Source: Streptomyces flaveolus | GTDB taxonomy: Bacteria > Actinomycetota > Actinomycetes > Streptomycetales > Streptomycetaceae | DNA length: 64,000 bases | NCBI RefSeq assembly: GCF_014648815.1 | Contig: NZ_BMRV01000017.1 | Coordinates: 101,658 to 165,657, forward strand | Direction: 5' to 3' | Shown here: positions 9,386 to 17,829 of the stretch, piece after piece | Layout: each line of letters opens with the position of its first letter | Numbering within the stretch: position 1 is the first letter of the stretch | Notes under the pieces: generated by a model | Seen by the model: only the letters and a program-made list of their open reading frames with translations | Database searches by the model: none | Told to the model about the DNA's origin: nothing | Position numbers and translations under genes: made by a program

Positions 9386-9653
9386 GACAGCTCGCCTTCC
9401 GCCGGCTGGGCCGGCCGTCGATCACCCGAGCGACGTCCGTCACGCTAGGACCGATCGAGGACGGGCGCATGTCGGGCGCGGCGGAGGGGCCACGGGCCGC
9501 GGACCGCGAACTCCGCCCCGCGGTACCGCGCTTCGGGGAGGACACCCGCGGCCGGGCGCGGTGACAAAGGCTCCCGCACGTTGCGCCGTCCGTGTTCCGG
9601 CTTTGCCCGGTGATCGAGGGCAACCTTGTGAGCGGGTTGTGAGTCTTCTGATC
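9386..9653. other. Divergent intergenic region glpF / lipoprotein
   Basis: 268 bp without a gene. On the minus side CCTAGCGTG about 60 bp before glpF could hold a -10 box (TAGCGT), but no convincing -35 goes with it. Nothing else stands out until the palindrome at 9654-9668. Confidence 0.4.
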
Positions 9654-9668
9654 GATCACGCCGTGATC
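9654..9668. promoter_or_regulatory. Perfect 7-bp inverted repeat before the lipoprotein gene
   Basis: GATCACG, one central C, CGTGATC: a perfect 15 bp palindrome ending eight bases before the GAGGAG ribosome site of the lipoprotein gene. The position fits an operator or a small leader hairpin. No regulator can be assigned. Confidence 0.4.
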
Positions 9669-9688
9669 TGACTCACGAGGAGACCATC

Positions 9689-10780
9689 ATCAGCGCCATA
9701 CGCAAGACCCTGACCGCCACCGCCGTCGTCGGTGCCGTCCTCGCGGGCTCGGCCGCCTGCGGCACGGTGGAGCAGCTCTCCGCCGGACAGAAGCTGGACC
9801 GGGCCTTCGACAAGCTCGGCAAGGAGAAGACGATCTCCTTCGAGCTGGATCTGGACACCGACGTCAAGACGCTGAAGGCGCTGGACGCGAAGTCCGACCC
9901 CGAGCCCGGCGAGGAGATCCCGGACGAGGTCGCCGAGCTGATGAGCGGCGCGAAGGTCTCGGTCACCGTGGAGTCGAAGAAGCCGATCGAGGAGTCCGGC
10001 GAGAAGGACTTCGTCGGCATGGCCATGAAGGTCAGCAGCCCGGACGGCGACCTCGTCGAGTACCGGGTCATCGGCGACTACGTCTACCTCCGCTCCGACG
10101 TCGAAACCCTCGGCAAGGCGATGGGCAGCCCCATGCCGTCCGTCGAGGACCTGCCTCCGGAGGCCGGGGGTCTCAAGGACGCCCTTGAGGGCAAGTGGGT
10201 GAAGTTCAGCACCAAGGAGATGGAGGACTTCGCCGCCGAGGGGGAGGAAGGCGGAACCGCTCCCGCGCCCGAGCCGACCCTCGACGCCAAGACGCAGAAG
10301 AAGCTCATGAAGGCGCTGCGCGGGGTCGTCGCCCGTGAGGTGGAGCTGAAGACGTCCGACGGCGAGGGCGGCGACGAGCACGTCACCGCCACCGCTCCCT
10401 TCCGCACCCTGATCACCGAGCTGCTGGGCGAGATCCGTCCGCTGGCGAAGGATCTGCCGCCGGGCATGGACCTGCCGACGGACAAGGACCTGAAGGACGC
10501 GCCCGACACCGATGTGACGGCGGACTTCACGCTCAAGAACGGCGAGCTGACCGAGGTGGACATCGACCTCGCCAAGCTGGCGGAGGACGCCGACGTCAAG
10601 AAGCTGGGCCTGACCCTGCGGATCAGCGACGGCACCCACCCCACCGCCCCCGCCGGCGCCACCGAGCTGGATCTGGCGGAGCTGATGGGGGGCTTCTTCG
10701 CAGGCCCGGGGCCGATGGACGAGGAGGAGTTCGCCGAGAGCGGCCTCGCCGACCCGGACTTCCCGGCCGACGAGTTCTGA
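9689..10780 (+). CDS. Secreted lipoprotein, unknown function, apparent ATC start
   Basis: From 9689 the frame reads ATC AGC GCC ATA CGC, giving (M)SAIRKTLTA, a hydrophobic stretch and LAGSAACG, an ideal lipoprotein signal with the lipidated Cys at about residue 24. GAGGAG (9677-9682) sits six bases before this ATC. No ATG, GTG or TTG occurs in frame between the stop at 9629 and the GTG at 9767, which lies beyond the signal. The mature protein (about 340 residues) is rich in Lys, Glu and Asp and resembles actinobacterial LppX/LprG-like surface lipoproteins in general layout only; I do not recognise a domain. It abuts the truncated RibD-like gene with no gap. The family is uncertain; the reading frame is clearly coding. 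Confidence 0.75.
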   Translation: MSAIRKTLTATAVVGAVLAGSAACGTVEQLSAGQKLDRAFDKLGKEKTISFELDLDTDVKTLKALDAKSDPEPGEEIPDEVAELMSGAKVSVTVESKKPIEESGEKDFVGMAMKVSSPDGDLVEYRVIGDYVYLRSDVETLGKAMGSPMPSVEDLPPEAGGLKDALEGKWVKFSTKEMEDFAAEGEEGGTAPAPEPTLDAKTQKKLMKALRGVVAREVELKTSDGEGGDEHVTATAPFRTLITELLGEIRPLAKDLPPGMDLPTDKDLKDAPDTDVTADFTLKNGELTEVDIDLAKLAEDADVKKLGLTLRISDGTHPTAPAGATELDLAELMGGFFAGPGPMDEEEFAESGLADPDFPADEF

Positions 10781-11152
10781 TCACGGACGTGCTCGGAGCA
10801 CCTCGTAGGTCAGGTGCGTCGCCGTCGAGGTCGCGGTCACGCCGCGCTGCACCAGCGTGCGCGGCGCTCCGCCGGTGAACAGCGGTGCCCCGGCACCCAG
10901 CACGACCGGCGCGAGGTGCAGGCTCAACGTGTCGACCAGCCCGGCGTCGAGCGCCGAGCCGACGGTGGCGCCGCCGCCCATGAGGACGACGTCGAGGTCC
11001 TTTCCGCCGGCCGACGACGCCGTCTCGGCGCGCTCGCGCGCGGCGGCGACGGCGTCGGGCAGACCGGTGGTGACGAACGTCCAGTCGAGGCCGGTGAGCC
11101 GCACCGACTCCGGCGGGCGAGTTCGCCGGACCTGGACTGGCTGATCACGCAC
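10781..11152 (-). pseudogene. RibD C-terminal / dihydrofolate-reductase-like gene, 5'-truncated
   Basis: The frame encodes the last half of a RibD_C (DHFR-like) reductase: GLDWTFVTTGLPDAVAAA, then DVVLMGGGATVGSAL and SLHLAPVVLGAGAPLF, all typical of the C-terminal 100 residues of proteins that are usually about 185-200 residues long. The N-terminal half with the first strands of the fold is absent; upstream of about 11135 the sequence no longer resembles the family. No good ribosome site precedes the ATG at 11152. I read it as a deletion remnant, not a working reductase. The stop codon touches the convergent lipoprotein gene. Confidence 0.7.
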
Positions 11153-11343
11153 CGACTGCGGCTCGACCAGGTCGACGAGAGACCATCGATCTCCTCACCG
11201 GGGATGCCTGCAAGGTGCTGCTCGTTCCGGGGCTGGGCTGACGCTTCGGTCCCGGGCCGTCGTCCCACTCGCGCAGCCGCGGGCACGCGTTGCGGACTCG
11301 TACGAAGCCTTTGGTGTTGTGGGACCCGTCATGCGGCCCGAGT
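11153..11343. other. Short region with no supported gene
   Basis: Between the truncated RibD-like gene and the PP2C phosphatase gene. Open frames exist on both strands but have poor third-position bias and match nothing I recognise. It is probably the scar of the deletion that removed the front of the RibD-like gene. Confidence 0.4.
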
Positions 11344-12624
11344 TCAACGCGTTGCAGTGGTTGGTCCCGTTCTTGACGGGGGCGAGGCGTCGGTGAGGTC
11401 GGCGCCGGTGGCGGCGTCACGCTGGGAGTGGCCGACTCCGTGCCAGTCCAGGCACATGACGGTCGCATCGTCCTCCAGATGACCGTGGCCGGCGTCGACG
11501 ACCGCCCCGATGAGGGTACGAGCGGCCTCGCGAGGATGCAGCCCGCGGGTGCGGGCGATCAGGTCCGGCAGGTCCATGCTCCGGGCGTTGCGTTCCAGCA
11601 TGCCGTCCGTGAGCATCACCAGCCTGTCGCCGGGTTGCAGGTCCAGCGACTGCACCCGATAGGGATGCGGGCGCTGGAAGCCGAACGGCAGGTCGACCTC
11701 CGGGACGATCTGCTGCACTTTCCCCTCCCGCATCCGCAGCGGCCAGGGGTGCCCAGCGTTGATGAAGTGCGCCTCGCCGTCGAGCAGGCTGATCCGCAAC
11801 AGCTGACCGGTGACGTAGCCTCCCAGGCCGTGCTCGCGCATGGCCTGGTCGGCCTGGCGGGCTTGCTCCTCGAGGCTGGTACCCGCCCGCCGTGCCCGGC
11901 GCAGGGCACCCACCACCAGGGTGGCCAGCAGCGCGGCGGCGACGTCGTGACCCATGGCGTCGGTGACGGACAGCTGGACGGCGTCCCGGTCGATGACGTA
12001 GTCGAAGGTGTCACCCCCGACGTGGTCGGCAGGCTCCAGCGCCCCGGCCACCGCGAACTGGGCCGCCTCGCACGCCAGCGAAACCGGGAGCAGCCGGTGC
12101 TGGATCTCCGCGGCCAGGCTCAGCGGGGCAGTGCGCCGGCCCCACTGGTAGACGTCGGTGAAGGACCGGTTGGCGATGACGATGTAGGCCAGCGCGTGCG
12201 CCGTCTCACCGATCTCCCGCATCGTCTCCGCATCCGGCGCCGCGGGCAGAAACAGTTCCAGGACGCCGATGGGATCCCCGCGATTGGTCACCGGAGCGAC
12301 GATCCGCACCGGCGCGCCCTCGCCCTTGCCCTCGACCCCCGGCCGCTGGCTGCGGATCACCTCGTCGTACAGGGTGCCCCGCAGCGGGATACGCCGGGCC
12401 GGCTCACCGGTCTCGACACTGCCCGCAGCGCCCAGCCGTACGACCGAGCCGCCGGTGAAGTCGGTGATCAGGAAGGACACCGACGCCGCCCCCAGGCGCT
12501 CCGTGAGCATGCGCGCGACCACATCGAGCGACTCCACGGGCGCCGCGGCCTCCGCTGCCTCCAACGTCCCCGCCAGCGTCAACGCCCCGCCCGCGCGATT
12601 CCCGTCCGACCCCCATGCGGTCAC
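11344..12624 (-). CDS. GAF-domain PP2C/SpoIIE-type serine phosphatase
   Basis: 426 residues. The N-terminal third (about 25-165) looks like a GAF sensory domain (VARMLTERLGAASVSFLITD, GDPIGVLELFLPA). The C-terminal half is a SpoIIE-type PP2C phosphatase: AAEIQHRLLP linker helix, GGDTFDYV and VTDAMGHDVAAALLA (metal-binding aspartates), INAGHPWPLR, GDRLVMLTDGMLE and LEDDATVMCLDW. Proteins of this layout dephosphorylate anti-sigma-factor antagonists in Streptomyces stress and development networks. No partner anti-sigma or antagonist gene is adjacent, so the target is open. The tail after DWHG is low-complexity. Confidence 0.9.
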   Translation of the reverse strand: MTAWGSDGNRAGGALTLAGTLEAAEAAAPVESLDVVARMLTERLGAASVSFLITDFTGGSVVRLGAAGSVETGEPARRIPLRGTLYDEVIRSQRPGVEGKGEGAPVRIVAPVTNRGDPIGVLELFLPAAPDAETMREIGETAHALAYIVIANRSFTDVYQWGRRTAPLSLAAEIQHRLLPVSLACEAAQFAVAGALEPADHVGGDTFDYVIDRDAVQLSVTDAMGHDVAAALLATLVVGALRRARRAGTSLEEQARQADQAMREHGLGGYVTGQLLRISLLDGEAHFINAGHPWPLRMREGKVQQIVPEVDLPFGFQRPHPYRVQSLDLQPGDRLVMLTDGMLERNARSMDLPDLIARTRGLHPREAARTLIGAVVDAGHGHLEDDATVMCLDWHGVGHSQRDAATGADLTDASPPSRTGPTTATR

Positions 12625-12917
12625 GGCGCCTCCTCACTCCTCAACCCGATGCCGCTCAGGACTCGCGTCCCGGACCCGCGGGTGCCAGTGCCCAGTCCAG
12701 CACCGAACGGGTCGTACGGCACCACGTGTCCCAGCCTGCGCCCAGGAACCCAGCCGCCCGGCGCTCACCGCGCTCGAACCCTGTGCGGCCAGGACCAGTC
12801 CCCGTGCGCCCTGCGCTACCGGCGGTACCTCATGTGGCAGCCGGAAGGATGGCACGCAAGTGCACAGTGACGGCGGCGAGCTCACTGCTGCGACCCAGGC
12901 TCACGCCTGCCCGCCGG

Positions 12918-13190
12918 TCAGCCTGCCGCGGGGGCCCCGAGCATTGCGGAAGCCTTCTGCAACGGGCTGAGCATGCGCTCGGGTGCGGCAGCTCGGGAGA
13001 GGTCGCGGCAGGTGAAGCCGAGCTGGGTCATGGCCCGCAGGACCTCGCCGGCGTTGAAGTCGCGGCGGTCCTGACGGGTGACGACCTGCCCGACCTGCTT
13101 GACGGGGTAGGTGCGACGACCGATGGTCACGGACGCCCCGATGACTTCCTCGGGCTTGACGCCCTCCATCGATTCCAGGACGCCGCTCAT
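12918..13190 (-). CDS. Small conserved protein of unknown function
   Basis: 90 residues, coding-quality codon use. The core GRRTYPVKQVGQVVTRQDRRDF followed by EVLRAMTQLGFTCRDL recalls short hypothetical proteins I associate with Streptomyces genomes; I know no function. It lies 47 bp downstream of the DEAD-box helicase gene on the same strand, so the two may be co-transcribed. The ATG at 13190 has a weak ribosome site; an internal ATG at 13166 (MEGVKPEEV) is an alternative. Confidence 0.65.
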   Translation of the reverse strand: MSGVLESMEGVKPEEVIGASVTIGRRTYPVKQVGQVVTRQDRRDFNAGEVLRAMTQLGFTCRDLSRAAAPERMLSPLQKASAMLGAPAAG

Positions 13191-13237
13191 GGTGAGGTGG
13201 AAGGGGAAGCGGGCGATGACACCTGAACACGAAGTCC

Positions 13238-14749
13238 TTACGCCGCGGCGTCGAACGAGGACTGCCGGGTCCTGCGCCGGGCGGCCGAGGCGGGGCTGCG
13301 CCGGCCGCGTGAGGACGACGTGCCGCGCTGACGCCGCTCGGCGACCGGCGCGGTGATCGTCACGGGGATGCCGGAGGGCGTCCGGGCGCCGGTGATCCGG
13401 CCGAGGGCCTCTTCGCCGGCACGGACCTGGGTGGTCTGGGGCGTGATGCCGGCGGCGGTCATGAGACGGGTCATGTCGCGGCGCTGGTTGGGGGTGACCA
13501 GGGTGACGACACTGCCGGACTCGCCGGCGCGCGCGGTGCGGCCGCCGCGGTGCAGGTAGTCCTTGTGGTCGGTCGGCGGGTCGACGTTCACGACGAGGTC
13601 GAGGTTGTCGACGTGGATGCCGCGGGCGGCGACGTTCGTGGCCACGAGCACGGTGACGTGCCCGGTCTTGAACTGGGTCAGGGTCCGGGTGCGCTGCGGC
13701 TGTGACTTGCCGCCGTGCAGGGCGGCGGCCCGCACCCCGCTGTTCAGCAGGTCCTGCGTCAACCGGTCGACGGCGTGCTTGGTGTCCAGGAACATGATCA
13801 CCCGGCCTTCGCGCGCCGCGATCTGCGTCGTCGTCCAGTGCTTGTCCGCGCCGTGGACGTGCAGCACGTGGTGCTCCATCGTACTGACCGCACCCGCGGA
13901 CGGGTCGACGGAGTGAACGACCGGGTCGGTGAGATATCGGCGGACCAGGCGGTCGACGTTGCGGTCGAGGGTGGCGGAGAACAGCATCCGCTGGCCCTCG
14001 GGGCGGACCTGGTCCAGGAGCGCGGTGACCTGGGGCATGAAACCCATGTCGGCCATCTGGTCCGCCTCGTCGAGGACGGTGATCGCGACCTGGTTCAGCC
14101 TGCAGTCACCGCGGTCGATGAGGTCCTTGAGCCGGCCCGGCGTCGCGACGACGACCTCGGCTCCACTGCGCAGCGCCTTGGCCTGCCTGCCGATCGACAT
14201 TCCTCCGACGACCGTGGCGAGACGGAGCTGCACCGAGCGGGCGTAGGGGGTGAGCGCGTCGGTCACCTGCTGGGCGAGCTCACGCGTCGGCACCAGGACC
14301 AGGGCCAGCGGCTGGCGGGGCTCGGCGCGCTGTCCGGCGGTGCGGGCCAGCAAGGCCAGGCCGAAAGCGAGGGTCTTGCCGGAGCCGGTGCGCCCGCGTC
14401 CCAGGGCGTCGCGGCCCGCGAGGGTGTTGGGCAGGGTCGCGCCCTGGATCGGGAACGGGACGCTCACGCCTTGCGCGGTCAGCGCGGCCAGCAGCTGCTT
14501 GGGCATGTCGAGGTCGGCGAACGCCTCGACCGCGGGGAGTGCGGCAGTGATCGTCTTCGGCAGCGCGAACTCGCCCTGGACCACTGCGGGCCGCCGGCCG
14601 TAGCCGCCCGAACGGCTCTGACCCCCTGAACGGCTCGGGGCGGACGATCCGAAACGGCCGTCCCGCCTCGAACCGGCGCCGGCGCCGAAAGCGGGGCCGT
14701 CGCCACGGCTGCGACGGGAAGAACGGTCATTGATACGTGCGGAGTTCAT
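13238..14749 (-). CDS. DEAD-box ATP-dependent RNA helicase
   Basis: 503 residues. All helicase motifs are visible: Q motif FPIQGATLP, Walker A GRTGSGKT, PTRELAQQ, TPGRLKDL, the DEAD box in VLDEADQMADMGF, SATLD, ATNVAARGIHVDN and HRGGRTARAGE. It unwinds RNA duplexes with ATP; related enzymes act in cold adaptation and ribosome assembly. Arg/Gly/Ser-rich tails flank the core (start MNSARINDRSS; C-terminal RRQRGTSSSRGRRSP). I chose the ATG at 14749 behind GGAAGG; a GTG at 14773 would add eight residues but lies inside a hairpin. A cold-shock protein gene follows upstream, and the leader can form alternative hairpins over the start (14730-14782), hinting at control of translation. Confidence 0.93.
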   Translation of the reverse strand: MNSARINDRSSRRSRGDGPAFGAGAGSRRDGRFGSSAPSRSGGQSRSGGYGRRPAVVQGEFALPKTITAALPAVEAFADLDMPKQLLAALTAQGVSVPFPIQGATLPNTLAGRDALGRGRTGSGKTLAFGLALLARTAGQRAEPRQPLALVLVPTRELAQQVTDALTPYARSVQLRLATVVGGMSIGRQAKALRSGAEVVVATPGRLKDLIDRGDCRLNQVAITVLDEADQMADMGFMPQVTALLDQVRPEGQRMLFSATLDRNVDRLVRRYLTDPVVHSVDPSAGAVSTMEHHVLHVHGADKHWTTTQIAAREGRVIMFLDTKHAVDRLTQDLLNSGVRAAALHGGKSQPQRTRTLTQFKTGHVTVLVATNVAARGIHVDNLDLVVNVDPPTDHKDYLHRGGRTARAGESGSVVTLVTPNQRRDMTRLMTAAGITPQTTQVRAGEEALGRITGARTPSGIPVTITAPVAERRQRGTSSSRGRRSPASAARRRTRQSSFDAAA

Positions 14750-14782
14750 GGAGAACCTTCCTTGATACGGCACGTATCAAGG
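14730..14782 (-). promoter_or_regulatory. Mutually exclusive hairpins over the helicase ribosome site
   Basis: In the mRNA, CCTTGATACG (14782-14773) pairs perfectly with CGTATCAAGG (14769-14760), a 10 bp hairpin with a three-base loop that leaves AAGG and the ATG free. The same 5' strand, TTGATACGTGC (14780-14770), can instead pair over 11 perfect base pairs with GCACGTATCAA (14740-14730) in codons 4-7, enclosing the ribosome site and ATG in a 29-base loop. The repeats are seen directly; the switch is inference. Confidence 0.5.
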
Positions 14783-15016
14783 AATTCCCGCAGCGAAGAC
14801 AGCGCGGGGAATCGCAAGAACGGACCGAATGGAATGAGAAAAAGAATGAGGAGTGCAGTAGGGCTGACGCGGATTGCATCGACGGCATTTCTGAGCCATA
14901 GGGGCGTGAAATCCCGGACGCCTACCGGTTGCGCCTTGGGCGAGGCGTGCATCCCTGGACGTAACCACGGACGTTCTTCTCGTCCCGCAGGTCGCACCAC
15001 CGCGGCAAATGTCCGC

Positions 15017-15054
15017 AGCTGGGGCCCGCACCCCGAGGGATGCGGGCCCCAGCT
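15017..15054 (-). terminator. Rho-independent-type terminator of the cold-shock gene
   Basis: AGCTGGGGCCCGCA and TGCGGGCCCCAGCT form a perfect 14 bp stem with a ten-base loop, starting 18 bp behind the stop codon of the cold-shock gene. No U-run follows, as is common in streptomycetes. Confidence 0.75.
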
Positions 15055-15072
15055 ACGAAGTGCGCGTCAGCG

Positions 15073-15276
15073 TCAGGCGGGGACGATGTTCTCGGCCGTC
15101 GGGCCCTTCTGGCCCGCCGCGATGTCGAAGGTGACCTTCTGGCCTTCGAGCAGCTCGCGGAAGCCCTGGGCGGCGATGTTCGAGAAGTGGGCGAACACGT
15201 CGGCACCCCCACCGTCCTGCTCGATGAAGCCGAAACCCTTGGCTGCGTTGAACCACTTCACAGTGCCTGACGCCAT
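15073..15276 (-). CDS. Cold-shock protein, CspA family
   Basis: 67 residues, the standard length of streptomycete Csp proteins. RNP1-like KGFGFIEQDGG and RNP2-like VFAHFSNI motifs of the cold-shock OB fold are present, starting MASGTVKWFNAAKGFG. It is a cytoplasmic single-strand nucleic-acid binder and RNA chaperone. The ATG at 15276 follows AGGAGA at good spacing; the frame remains open far upstream, but only this start gives the conserved N-terminus. It sits in the same orientation as the DEAD-box helicase gene, 323 bp before it, with a terminator in between, so they are neighbours in function rather than one operon. Confidence 0.95.
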   Translation of the reverse strand: MASGTVKWFNAAKGFGFIEQDGGGADVFAHFSNIAAQGFRELLEGQKVTFDIAAGQKGPTAENIVPA

Positions 15277-15755
15277 GTCATATCTCCTCTTGGGCAGGTA
15301 AGCCGGGACCCGCGATGCACGGATACCGGGTCGCCGCGATGATGCCCCGTCCGGAAAACGACCGGCCATACGAAAACGCCGCCAGCGACTGAAGATGCCG
15401 ACGAAGGCGCTTGAAGTTTTTGGGAACCACAACTGCAACTGAGGTCGACAGTAGCATGAGATGGCGGGTCGAGTTCCGTAAACGGCTCCGTCCTGCTGAT
15501 TGCAGTGAAAACGCTCTCCGTGCGACGCGTCAAACCCTCCCCTCGCGACCACAGATATCGGCCGACCCGAAGCGCAGCGTTTCAGGAACGGAGGCCGCCG
15601 TTGAGCGCTCGAAAGAGCGCGTATTTGCGGTGGAGATTTCCTGCCCGACGTGCACCCCGGTGGCCCGTGCACCGGTCTCGCCGCGCCTCCGGGCCGCCGG
15701 TGAGGCGAGCGGACGGGCAGGCCCACAGGCCGGCAGGCGTGCGGTGGTGTGGGGG
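15277..15755. other. Cold-shock gene leader and intergenic region
   Basis: 479 bp between the cold-shock gene and the hemolysin III-like gene. The part next to the cold-shock gene (to about 15490) is less GC-rich than the surroundings and probably carries its promoter and a long untranslated leader, as is usual for csp genes. I see no convincing open frame. Confidence 0.4.
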
Positions 15756-16409
15756 TCAGCGGGTCGCCAGGAAAATGGCGATGTAGTGCGCGGCGAAGGC
15801 TGCCACAGTCAACGCGTGGAACACCTCGTGGAAGCCGAACCAGCGGGGGGAGGGGTCGGGCCGTTGGAGGGCGTAGACGACCGCGCCCGCGCTGTAGAGA
15901 AGGCCGCCGGCCACGATCAAGGTGAGGACGGCCACCCCGCCGGTGTGCAGGAAGCCGGGCAGGTAGCGCACCGGCGCCCAGCCCAGGGCCAGGTAGCACG
16001 GGGTGTACAGCCAGCGCGGGGCCCCGATCCACAGGACCCGGAATGCGATGCCGGCCAACGCCCCCGTCCACACGATCCACAGCAGCACGGATCGCTGGTC
16101 CGTCGGGAGGAGGAGTACGGCAAGGGGGGTGCAGGTGCCAGCGATGATCAGGAATATGTTGGCGTGGTCGAGGCGTCGCAGAAGAGCCTCGCCGACCGGC
16201 CCCCAGGTGCCGCGGTGGTAGATGGCACTGGTGGCGAACAGCAGCCAGGCGGTGACCGAGTACACGGCGCAGGCCAAGGCCGCCTGCGGGGTAGGAGCCA
16301 GGCAGATGAGCACGACACCTGCGACCAGCGCCGCGGGGACCATCCCGGCATGGAGCCAGCCGCGCAGCCTCGGCTTGATCGGTTCCACCAAATCGGCCGC
16401 CCGCTCCAC
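15756..16409 (-). CDS. Hemolysin III / YqfA-type membrane protein
   Basis: About 217 residues with seven hydrophobic segments. PKPRLRGWLHAG-like N-terminus, SAIYHRGTWGP, RRLDHANIFLIIAGTCTPLAVLLL and the closing FHEVFHALTVAAFAAHYIAIF are the hallmarks of the HlyIII/PAQR family, including the Ser-His...Asp...HxxxH metal-site residues. Members are inner-membrane proteins; activity in bacteria is mostly unproven. The frame stays open to an ATG at 16586, but the added 59 residues do not look like this family and no ribosome site is clear, so I place the start at the GTG at 16409 with low certainty. Confidence 0.8.
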   Translation of the reverse strand: MERAADLVEPIKPRLRGWLHAGMVPAALVAGVVLICLAPTPQAALACAVYSVTAWLLFATSAIYHRGTWGPVGEALLRRLDHANIFLIIAGTCTPLAVLLLPTDQRSVLLWIVWTGALAGIAFRVLWIGAPRWLYTPCYLALGWAPVRYLPGFLHTGGVAVLTLIVAGGLLYSAGAVVYALQRPDPSPRWFGFHEVFHALTVAAFAAHYIAIFLATR

Positions 16410-16652
16410 CAGAGCGGCAATCGTGTGGGCGTTCTCTCCCGCGCCGTCACTTCGTGGTCCGCGGGGCAGACCGGCTTCGCGCTGCTCTCCACGCTCTGAA
16501 ACAACGTGCGCACGCTCGACCTCAGCGGTGTCACGCGACAAGGCTTCCCATCCTCCCCCGGACTCCCGGGCGCCCCTGGCAAACATGTGCTCATGCTAGG
16601 AGATCTCACAGGACAGCCCTTCGAGAGGCTGGTCCGAAAACCAGACGCTCCC

Positions 16653-16880
16653 TCAGTCGGGCGTGGGCTCCCCCACGGCGGACATACGCGGTGCGGCTCC
16701 CAGGTTCCGCCAATTGGGCCGCCCTGACGCTTCGGTGGCCCGGCGGTGTTCGGCGTCGATGGGCTGGGCTTGATAGTGGCGGTGTCCGCCCGCGGAGCGC
16801 AGCGGGGTGGTGAGGCGCGCTTCGCCGACGGCGCGGAAAAAGCCCTGCGTGGTGCCGAGCATCTCGGCGGCCCGGCGTCT
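16653..16880 (-). pseudogene. MerR/BldC-like DNA-binding protein remnant
   Basis: The minus frame reads RRRAAEMLGTTQGFFRAV, GEARLTTPLRSAGGHRHY: the helix-turn-helix plus wing of the small MerR-like regulators common in Streptomyces, which normally continue with a basic helix and coiled coil (ELVDQGT... region). Here family resemblance stops right after the wing, and no start codon or preceding N-terminus can be found. It is a broken gene fragment. Confidence 0.65.
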
Positions 16881-17829
16881 GCTGTCGTCGCACCTCGTGT
16901 GGAACCCGTGGAGGGGCCCTGGCGCCGTACCGGCACCAGGGCCCCGAAGGAACTGCTACACCATCTGCCGGCCCCAGTAATGCGCCGGCCTTCTGTTTCC
17001 GCGTGCCCGGCCTGAACGCTGCCGGGGGCGCGGGGATCGCGGATGCGTGACCGGAGACCACCTCACTATCGATGTCCTGCGGTACCCGGACCCCTTGCTC
17101 GTCCGGGCGATCCTGATGGCGCTCGGTCCCTCCGTTCTTCCCTCTGATCCAGCACTTGCCGAACCGGTACTGCTGGTGGCCTGCAACAGCGCCACTCCCG
17201 GTACGCGCGCCCGCAGCCAGACGCCTTTACCGGGGTACCACGCGAAAACCACACTGCGGGTACTGCGGTCCTGCTCATGGCGGCCCCTGATCACTGCGGG
17301 CCACCCGGTCCGGCCGTCAGTCCCGTCGCCGTCCTGCAACAACCCTGGCTTCGGAACTCCACCGCCGCACCGTCTGCGTACTGCTGCCCGGCAGTTCATC
17401 CCTGCCGGGCCCTTCTTGATCTCGGCTACGAGAGAAACCATAGCCATCCCATCTCCCAATGTCTACTCCAGCCGATACAGATTTTTGTGGGCCTGGCTGC
17501 GAGGTAGTCGCCCACGGACGGAGCAGCGAACAAACAGACACCGGCGCAGACGACCCCGACGCAGACGTGACCGGCCGCTAGATGTGACCGCTCGTCTCAT
17601 CCCAGACGACGTCGTGGCGGCGCTCCTGGCGCAGGCCCGCAATGGCGGTGACGAGTGATCCGGGCGGTCCGCCCTCGTTCGGCTGACGGCGCGGGCAGCG
17701 CCTGGCTCGTTGTGCGGATGAGACGAACGCGGGGTCCTGTGAGGGCATGGTCGTCAGCGTGGCCCGATCCGGCAGCCTCTGGCAGGACCTGGCGGTGCGA
17801 CGGCTGGTGCCCGCTCATAGGCTGCCGCC
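16881..17829. other. Gene-poor stretch between MerR remnant and carbonic anhydrase
   Basis: About 950 bp. The open frames (for example 17047-17658 plus and 16956-17459 minus) have weak codon bias, biased composition and no recognisable domain, so I do not call them genes. With the remnants on either side it looks like decayed sequence. Confidence 0.4.

Noticed and set aside
16410..16586. 59-residue N-terminal extension of the hemolysin III-like protein
   Set aside because: No likeness to the family and no ribosome site, although I cannot fully exclude it.
17047..17658. Plus-strand frame of 203 codons between the MerR remnant and carbonic anhydrase
   Set aside because: Poor codon bias, biased Arg/Pro/Ser content in the second half and no recognisable domain.
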